From: Pseudomonadota bacterium
GTDB taxonomy: Bacteria; Pseudomonadota; Alphaproteobacteria; Rhizobiales; Hyphomicrobiaceae
DNA length: 64,000 nt
NCBI GenBank assembly: GCA_018242215.1
Contig: JAFECG010000017.1
Location: 95,575-159,574 of the forward strand
Reading direction: 5' to 3'
Shown here: one piece after another, positions 59,087-64,000 of the stretch
Layout: every line of letters begins with the position of its first letter
Numbering within the stretch: position 1 is the first letter of the stretch
Made by a program: the position numbers and the translations under genes
Notes under the pieces: model-generated
Told to the model about the DNA's origin: nothing
The model's input: only the letters and a program-made list of their open reading frames with translations
The model's database searches: none

Positions 59087-59413
59087 ATGCATACGAAGGA
59101 GGTGATGCTTCTCAGAATCTTCATAACCGAAGATGATCAAGCAGGTCACGAACCTCTCTATCAAGCGATCTTGGAGCAGGCACGGAAGCTGCATCTGGCT
59201 GGTGCAACTTTGCTCCGAGGGCCTATGGGATTCGGCCGCTCCGGACGGTTGCATAATACGAAAATTCTGCGACTTTCCGAGAAACTTCCAGTCGTGATCG
59301 AAATTTTGGATTGCGAGGAGAAGATCAGCTCATTTCTGCCGGTGCTTGAGACCTTGATTGAAAGCGGTATCGTGACGTTGGAAAAGGTCAAAGTTGTGCG
59401 CTTTGAGAAGTAA
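59087..59413 (+). CDS. Second DUF190 protein
   Basis: The 108-residue protein is a DUF190 paralogue: VMLLRIFITEDDQAGHEPLYQAIL, LAGATLLRGPMGFGRSGRLHNT and LPVVIEILDCEEKISSFL. A GGTGGAGG site precedes ATG-59087; a later in-frame ATG lies at 59105. It ends the fluoride-linked series on the plus strand and is convergent with the CFA synthase gene. Confidence 0.87.
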   Translation: MHTKEVMLLRIFITEDDQAGHEPLYQAILEQARKLHLAGATLLRGPMGFGRSGRLHNTKILRLSEKLPVVIEILDCEEKISSFLPVLETLIESGIVTLEKVKVVRFEK

Positions 59414-59510
59414 CTCCGCATTGAATATTGTGCGATGGCCATCCGATTGCGCGACCGCGCGTTGCCTTCGTGACGCGCTGTTCTCGAGGCCTCAGAGAAG
59501 ATGGACGCGA

Positions 59511-60773
59511 TTACTCGGCAGCCGTTTGCGAGAAATCTGTATCGACACGACTCTCCGCTTCTCGGAATTCCGCTTCTCTCCGTTCGATATAAGCGCGAGT
59601 GAGAGGCACTGCGTCTTGTCGTTTCGCCAGCTGAAATTGGAAGACGACCAGGCCGCCGTATCTAAACCCAGTCTCACAGGCGGCAAGATATGTTTCCCAC
59701 ATTCTGCAAAAGCGTTCGCCATAAAGCGCATGAACGTCTTGCCAGCGCGAGAGGAACCTTTCTCGCCACGCGCGCAAAGTTTTGGCATAGTGGAGACGCA
59801 AGATTTCAAGGTCGGTGATAACAAAGCCCGACCGCTCGATGATGGGGGCAACCTCAGAAAGCGCCGGCGCGTAACTCCCTGGAAAGATATACTTTTCTAT
59901 CCACGGGTTCGTCGGGCTCGGGGCGTCTGACCTTCCGATGGTGTGCAGCAACATGACACCATCGTCGTCAAGGAGCCGACGAGACTGACTGAAGAATTCG
60001 GTATAATCACGTAGCCCAACGTGCTCGAACATTCCGATCGAAACAATTCGGTCAAATCTGCCGTCGACGTTTCTGTAGTCTTCGAGACGGAACTCGACAG
60101 CATCAGAAAGGCCTTGCTCCAGAGCACGCTCACGAGAGATCTGAAGCTGTTCGTGCGAAAGCGTCACGCCAACGACCTGCGCTCGACAATAGCGCGCAAG
60201 ATATAAAGCCATGCCACCCCATCCGGAGCCGACGTCGAGGATGCGATGCCCGGGCTCGGGCATAAGTTTCGCGGCGATGTGGCGCTTTTTCGCGATCTGC
60301 GCTTTTTCAAGATCATCGTCCGACCCTTCAAAATAGGCGCAGGAATATTGGTGATCAGCATCGAGAAAAAGATCGTAGAGGCGGCGATCGAGATCGTAAT
60401 GATGTTCGACGTTTCGAGCCGAGCGCGAAATTGTGTTGCGCTGCTGGAGCCAGGTCAGGGCGCGGTTCCGCAGGGCGTGGATCGGGAGAAATCCTGGCAG
60501 CGGATTTGTTCCGATGTTTCGACTGACGAGATCAATGAAATTATACACGGATCCGTGCAGAACGGTGAGGCGGTCATCAGAGAGGAGCTCACCAAACGCC
60601 AAGGTGGGCCGAAGCAACAGGCGGGCGATCGCCGCCTTATCGCGAAAGAGTACGGAAACACGTTCGCCGCTTTGATCACCGAATACGGCCCTGCGGCCGC
60701 TTGGGAATTCGACTTCGAGGTTTCCGCGGCGAATGACTTTCGCCGCCACGGATTCGAGCAACGCCTCGATCAT
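59511..60773 (-). CDS. cfa: Cyclopropane-fatty-acyl-phospholipid synthase family
   Basis: A 420-residue SAM-dependent enzyme that adds a methylene group to unsaturated phospholipid chains. The N-terminal lipid-binding part is followed by the CFA signature SRNVEHHYDLDRRLYDLFLD-type segment (HHYDLDRRLYDLFLD), SCAYF, the SAM motif LDVGSGWGGMALYLARYC, and the catalytic-region SIGMFEHVG and HTIGRSD. GGAGG precedes the ATG. A fluoride riboswitch lies 149-219 nt upstream on the same strand, so membrane cyclopropanation may be a fluoride response (inference). Confidence 0.93.
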   Translation of the reverse strand: MIEALLESVAAKVIRRGNLEVEFPSGRRAVFGDQSGERVSVLFRDKAAIARLLLRPTLAFGELLSDDRLTVLHGSVYNFIDLVSRNIGTNPLPGFLPIHALRNRALTWLQQRNTISRSARNVEHHYDLDRRLYDLFLDADHQYSCAYFEGSDDDLEKAQIAKKRHIAAKLMPEPGHRILDVGSGWGGMALYLARYCRAQVVGVTLSHEQLQISRERALEQGLSDAVEFRLEDYRNVDGRFDRIVSIGMFEHVGLRDYTEFFSQSRRLLDDDGVMLLHTIGRSDAPSPTNPWIEKYIFPGSYAPALSEVAPIIERSGFVITDLEILRLHYAKTLRAWRERFLSRWQDVHALYGERFCRMWETYLAACETGFRYGGLVVFQFQLAKRQDAVPLTRAYIERREAEFREAESRVDTDFSQTAAE

Positions 60774-60921
60774 GCGTGCCTCCTAATCGTCCCGGCACGC
60801 ACATAGTCGATGAGAAGCAACTGCCGAAGCAGCACATGGTCATCGTTGGAAAAAGGTGCTGGATATAATAAGCCGCGTGGCTGGACGCGTGCGTATACCG
60901 CAAAATTTGGCCGCATGATTG

Positions 60922-60992
60922 CCTGCTCGATCGCTACAATTCTGAGCAGGAGTCATCAGCCACCGGGCGGTTATGAGGGGGACTCCATCCCC
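60922..60992 (-). ncRNA. Fluoride riboswitch D, upstream of CFA synthase
   Basis: On the reverse strand the aptamer (60992-60946) reads GGGGATGGAGTCCCCC, CATAACCGCC and GGTGGCTGATGACTCCTGC, a full crcB consensus. The next hairpin pairs CCTGCTC with GAGCAGG (to 60922), overlapping the aptamer's 3' strand as an expression platform. No T-run follows. Confidence 0.93.
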
Positions 60993-60999
60993 GTCGAAA

Positions 61000-61028
61000 A
61001 GAGTAGGGATGCAATTCGAGCGCGTCAA
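61000..61028 (-). promoter_or_regulatory. Promoter of riboswitch D
   Basis: TTGACG and TACTCT are 17 bp apart on the reverse strand; the aptamer begins 7 nt after the -10. Confidence 0.65.
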
Positions 61029-61225
61029 CGAGCGAGTTCGCACGGTGCAAATCCGACTGCGTTGAAGTCACGATAAGAGACGCGTTCGGGGGGATTGCAA
61101 TTTAGCCTTGGAGTTTTTTTCGGAAGGCGACACCGCATGCTGAGTGGGGTTGTTCTTAACAAATTCCAAACACGAGTCTATTCGCAGTCGATCACGTCCT
61201 GCTCCTATCTTCGTGAAAATACCAA

Positions 61226-61253
61226 TTGACTCTGTGATCGCTTTAGGTAGTTT
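61226..61253 (+). promoter_or_regulatory. Promoter of riboswitch E
   Basis: TTGACT and TAGTTT are 16 bp apart; the aptamer begins 8 nt downstream of the -10. Confidence 0.55.
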
Positions 61254-61261
61254 TCCCGTCT

Positions 61262-61345
61262 GGGAATGGAATCTCCCGTAAAACCGCTCCGATGGCTGAT
61301 GATTCCTGCTTCGATGCTGATCACCGCAAGGTGACCAGGGGCAGG
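61262..61345 (+). ncRNA. Fluoride riboswitch E, in the xoxF leader
   Basis: The aptamer (61262-61309) reads GGGAATGGAATCTCCC, TAAAACCGC and GATGGCTGATGATTCCTGC, matching the crcB pattern with P1 GGAAT/ATTCC. The expression-platform hairpin pairs CCTGC (61305-61309) with GCAGG (61341-61345) around an inner TCACC-GCAA-GGTGA tetraloop stem. The xoxF start is 194 nt further downstream. Confidence 0.9.
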
Positions 61346-61377
61346 ATATTAAGAATAAGCCCCAGAGAGCGTGAAAC

Positions 61378-61456
61378 CCTCTCTCATCATCGAAGAACGT
61401 TGGCGGATGAAAGAGGTCCGGTTAGCGAAGCTTTGCACGCTTCCTACCGCTAAACC
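61378..61456 (+). promoter_or_regulatory. Two further stem-loops in the xoxF leader
   Basis: CCTCTCTCATC (61378-61388) pairs with GATGAAAGAGG (61406-61416) with one mismatch, and GGTTAGCG (61420-61427) pairs with CGCTAAACC (61448-61456) with one bulge. They lie between the riboswitch platform and the ribosome binding site and are not explained by the fluoride aptamer. Confidence 0.5.
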
Positions 61457-61538
61457 GTCCTCCCTCATCCTTCCAGCGACAGCCTAGAAGTGTGCTTAGG
61501 CTACGTCACAGCCGTGACGTTAGCATATGGAGGAAATG

Positions 61539-63362
61539 ATGAGAAAGTGGGCATTTTCCACTGCGGCTATTGTTGCGCTCTGTTATGCGGCGCCGGCAAT
61601 GGCCAATGAGGATGTGATCAAGCTGACAAGCGACCCAAACAATTGGGCAATTCAGTCAGGCGATTACGCAGGTCATCGCTATTCGAAACTTGACCAAATC
61701 AATACCGATAACGTCGGCCAATTAAAGGTGGCGTGGACGTTCTCGACGGGCGTCCTTCGCGGTCACGAAGGCGGTCCGTTGGTCATCGGCGATATGATGT
61801 ATATCACAACGCCATTTCCCAATACGGTCATCGCGTTGAATCTCGCCGACAATCAGAAAATCGTCTGGAAATATACGCCCAAGCAGGATCCGTCGGTCAT
61901 CCCAGTGATGTGCTGCGACACGGTCAACCGTGGCGTGCAGTACGCGGAAGGTAAGATCTTCCTCCATCAGGCCGATAACGGACTCGTTGCCCTCGACGCG
62001 AAGACGGGCAAGGAACTGTGGAAGGCCATGGTCGATGATGCGAAGAAAGGCGCGACGGGGACGGGAGCTCCGCTCGTTGCAAAAGACAAAGTCATCGTCG
62101 GCGTTTCGGGCGGTGAATTCGGCGTCCGCTGCCATCTCGATGCCTACGACATCAATACCGGCAAGCTGGTTTGGCGCGCGTATTCGATGGGACCGGATAA
62201 GGACATTCTCGTCGATCCGGAAAAGACGATGTCGCTCGGCAAGCCGGTCGGCAAGAACTCGTCGCTCAAGACGTGGAATGGCGATCAGTGGAAGATCGGT
62301 GGCGGCGCGACGTGGGGCTACATGTCTTACGATCCTGACCTCAACCTCATTTATTACGGCTCAGGTAATCCCTCGACCTGGAATGCAGCGCAGCGTGCCG
62401 GACCTGGCGGCAAGCCAATCGATCAGAAGTGGTCAACCAGCTACTTCGCACGCGATGTCGATACCGGCGTTGCCAAGTGGATCTATCAGATGACGCCGTT
62501 CGACGAGTGGGACTACGACGGCATCAATGAGAACATCCAAGCCGAGCTCACGATCAACGGCGAAAAACATAAAACCATTACGCACTTTGATCGCAACGGC
62601 TTTGGCTATACCTGGGATCGTGTCACGGGTGAGCCTCTCGTTGCCGAGAAGTTCGATCCGGCCGTCAACTGGGCAACCGGTATCGATCTCGACAAGTCGA
62701 GTCCGAACTATGGCCGTCCGAACCGCGTCGAGAAGTACTCGACCTTCGCAAACGGCAACGGTACGGACGTGAACCACAAGGGCATCTGCCCTGCGGCTCT
62801 CGGCTCGAAGGACCAGCAGCCGGCTTCCTACTCCGAGCTGACGGGCCTGTTCTACGTTCCGACGAACCACGTCTGCATGGACTACGAGCCATTTAAGGTC
62901 TCGTACACGGCTGGTCAGCCCTACGTAGGCGCCACGCTGTCGATGTATCCCGCTCCCGGCGGCAACGACATGGGCAACTTCATCGCTTGGGACGGCGCTA
63001 AGGGCAAAATCGTCTGGTCGGATCCCGAGCAGTTCTCGGTCTGGTCAGGTGCTCTGACGACAGCTGGCGGCGTTGCCTTCTACGGCACGCTCGAAGGTTA
63101 CTTCAAAGCCGTCGATCAGAAGACCGGCAAGGAACTGTTCAAGTTCAAGACGCCGTCCGGCATCATCGGAAATGCGATGACCTTCATGCACGATGGCAAG
63201 CAGTACGTCGCCGTTTACTCGGGCGTTGGCGGTTGGGCCGGTATCGGTCTTGCTGCTGGCTTGACGAATCCGACCGATGGCCTTGGTGCCGTCGGTGGAT
63301 ACGCAGGTCTATCTCAATATACCGAGCTCGGCGGCTCGCTCACGGTATTCTCGTTGCCATAG
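61539..63362 (+). CDS. xoxF: Lanthanide-dependent PQQ methanol dehydrogenase
   Basis: The 607-residue periplasmic quinoprotein has a signal peptide ([20 protein letters not shown], cut after AMA). Adjacent cysteines in [10 protein letters not shown] form the vicinal disulfide; tryptophan-docking repeats follow. The active-site segment [11 protein letters not shown] has the extra Asp two residues after the catalytic Asp (DYD), which marks the lanthanide-binding XoxF type rather than calcium MxaF (DYA/DFA). It oxidises methanol to formaldehyde or formate. ATG-61539 is 5 nt after GGAGG; ATGs at 61536 and 61527 are in frame. A fluoride riboswitch precedes it. Confidence 0.95.
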   Translation: MRKWAFSTAAIVALCYAAPAMANEDVIKLTSDPNNWAIQSGDYAGHRYSKLDQINTDNVGQLKVAWTFSTGVLRGHEGGPLVIGDMMYITTPFPNTVIALNLADNQKIVWKYTPKQDPSVIPVMCCDTVNRGVQYAEGKIFLHQADNGLVALDAKTGKELWKAMVDDAKKGATGTGAPLVAKDKVIVGVSGGEFGVRCHLDAYDINTGKLVWRAYSMGPDKDILVDPEKTMSLGKPVGKNSSLKTWNGDQWKIGGGATWGYMSYDPDLNLIYYGSGNPSTWNAAQRAGPGGKPIDQKWSTSYFARDVDTGVAKWIYQMTPFDEWDYDGINENIQAELTINGEKHKTITHFDRNGFGYTWDRVTGEPLVAEKFDPAVNWATGIDLDKSSPNYGRPNRVEKYSTFANGNGTDVNHKGICPAALGSKDQQPASYSELTGLFYVPTNHVCMDYEPFKVSYTAGQPYVGATLSMYPAPGGNDMGNFIAWDGAKGKIVWSDPEQFSVWSGALTTAGGVAFYGTLEGYFKAVDQKTGKELFKFKTPSGIIGNAMTFMHDGKQYVAVYSGVGGWAGIGLAAGLTNPTDGLGAVGGYAGLSQYTELGGSLTVFSLP

Positions 63363-63406
63363 CGCTTCCTCCGTTAAGAAGCCACGCAAGCTATGCACGA
63401 GGACTT

Positions 63407-63440
63407 GGCCGGCAAGAACACGCTCTTGCCGGCCATTTTT
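63407..63440 (+). terminator. Intrinsic terminator between xoxF and the cytochrome gene
   Basis: GGCCGGCAAGA (63407-63417) pairs perfectly with TCTTGCCGGCC (63424-63434), loop ACACGC, followed by ATTTTT. It lies 45 nt after the xoxF stop and would limit read-through to the cytochrome gene, giving more XoxF than XoxG. Confidence 0.9.
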
Positions 63441-63468
63441 AATGCGCATCGAAGAGGAGAAAGAACTC

Positions 63469-64000
63469 GTGACGTACCGGACCTGCGCTGCCGCGGCATG
63501 CATTCTTGGATCTTACACAGTGGGACCAGCAAATGCTGAGCAATCGGCGATAATTGGGCCCGACCGCCAGCCTACGAGCGTTGCTGACTTCGTGCGCCTT
63601 GCCGATGCCACGGCTCCAACGTCTGATGCGGTTCCCAACCCAGACGATCCGAACGCGCCACCTCCCGGTTCGCGAAAAAAAAATGGCGATGCTGTTTATC
63701 CCAATCCGGTGAGCGAGCTTGCGAAGAAGGAAAGCTACAAGTTCGAGGACGGCCGCTATCGCAACAAGGATGGCGATCCTCAGCCGGTCGTGACCGACAA
63801 GTACATGGTCGACTGGGGTACCTGGAACGGCTTCCGCCGCTATCATGATGCCTGCCACGTCTGCCACGGCCCGAACGCGCTCGGCAGCTCATTCGCGCCG
63901 GCGCTCGCCGACTCTCTGAAGACGATGGATTACGCGACCTTCCTCGCGACCGTCTCGGGCGGCAAGAGAGAAAGCAAGGGCGGCACCGAGTTCGTCATGC
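63469..64000 (+). CDS. xoxG: XoxG-like cytochrome c, methanol dehydrogenase electron acceptor (partial)
   Basis: From GTG-63469, with an AGGAG site 9 nt upstream, the frame encodes a signal peptide (TCAAAACILGSYTVGPANA) and a mature protein with one c-type heme motif, DACHVCHGPNALG. The start of the second half (FAPALADSLKTMDYATFL) fits cytochrome c-L/XoxG, which takes electrons from XoxF. The gene runs off the window at 64000. An ATG at 63442 is in frame but would add residues before the signal peptide. Its position right after xoxF supports the call. Confidence 0.88.
   Translation, partial: MTYRTCAAAACILGSYTVGPANAEQSAIIGPDRQPTSVADFVRLADATAPTSDAVPNPDDPNAPPPGSRKKNGDAVYPNPVSELAKKESYKFEDGRYRNKDGDPQPVVTDKYMVDWGTWNGFRRYHDACHVCHGPNALGSSFAPALADSLKTMDYATFLATVSGGKRESKGGTEFVM

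Noticed and set aside
61036-61070. Possible tRNA-like sequence (GTGCAAATCC)
   Set aside because: The TψC-like stretch is not matched by an acceptor stem or anticodon arm.

Overview
The window looks like chromosome from a methylotrophic, denitrifying alphaproteobacterium of the Hyphomicrobium type. The evidence is a lanthanide-type methanol dehydrogenase (XoxF) with its cytochrome at the right edge, a complete assimilatory nitrate cluster, a quinol NO reductase with NO-detoxification genes, and alphaproteobacterial regulators (FixLJ-like, NasST, NsrR). Family and species are inference; no rRNA or tRNA gene is present.

Layout. 1-2.6 kb: a LysR fragment and a FixLJ-like two-component pair preceded by a 27-residue coupled leader ORF. 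2.8-8.9 kb: a sulfide-handling block (sulfide:quinone oxidoreductase, small membrane protein, DUF442 hydrolase, TauE exporter, OsmC, dihydrolipoamide dehydrogenase, GcvH-like lipoyl carrier, CcdA). 9.2-11.6 kb: CLC chloride channel and MarR regulator. 11.9-22.6 kb: nitrate assimilation (nasT, nasS, an attenuator-like leader, nitrate transporter, globin, nirB, nirD, nasA, porin). 22.6-23.7 kb: decayed sequence with SDR and APC-permease remnants. 23.9-30.5 kb: nitric oxide cluster (cupin, qNOR, membrane protein, Crp/Fnr regulator, flavohemoglobin with an NsrR operator, nsrR). 30.7-36.4 kb: an Aae-type tripartite efflux operon and LysR regulator. 36.6-41.6 kb: a low-GC-looking island with a truncated LysR gene, hairpin repeats, a ParB-methyltransferase/DUF5681/terminase module, and a PD-(D/E)XK-like nuclease divergent from a C-protein-like regulator with two GACTCATAGTC boxes between them.

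41.6-64 kb is the most striking part. Five fluoride (crcB) riboswitches can be read directly, each starting 7-8 nt after a -10-like hexamer. They precede inorganic pyrophosphatase plus an MFS transporter; two MutS-like ATPases plus enolase plus a HEAT-like protein; a six-gene energy-converting hydrogenase-related (Ehr) complex followed by crcB and DUF190; cyclopropane-fatty-acid synthase; and xoxF. Enolase and pyrophosphatase are classic fluoride-inhibited enzymes and CrcB exports fluoride, so this reads as a clustered fluoride-stress regulon that also takes in a membrane ion-pumping complex, membrane lipid modification and lanthanide methanol oxidation. The Ehr large subunit lacks three of four Ni-ligand cysteines, so it is not expected to be a hydrogenase.
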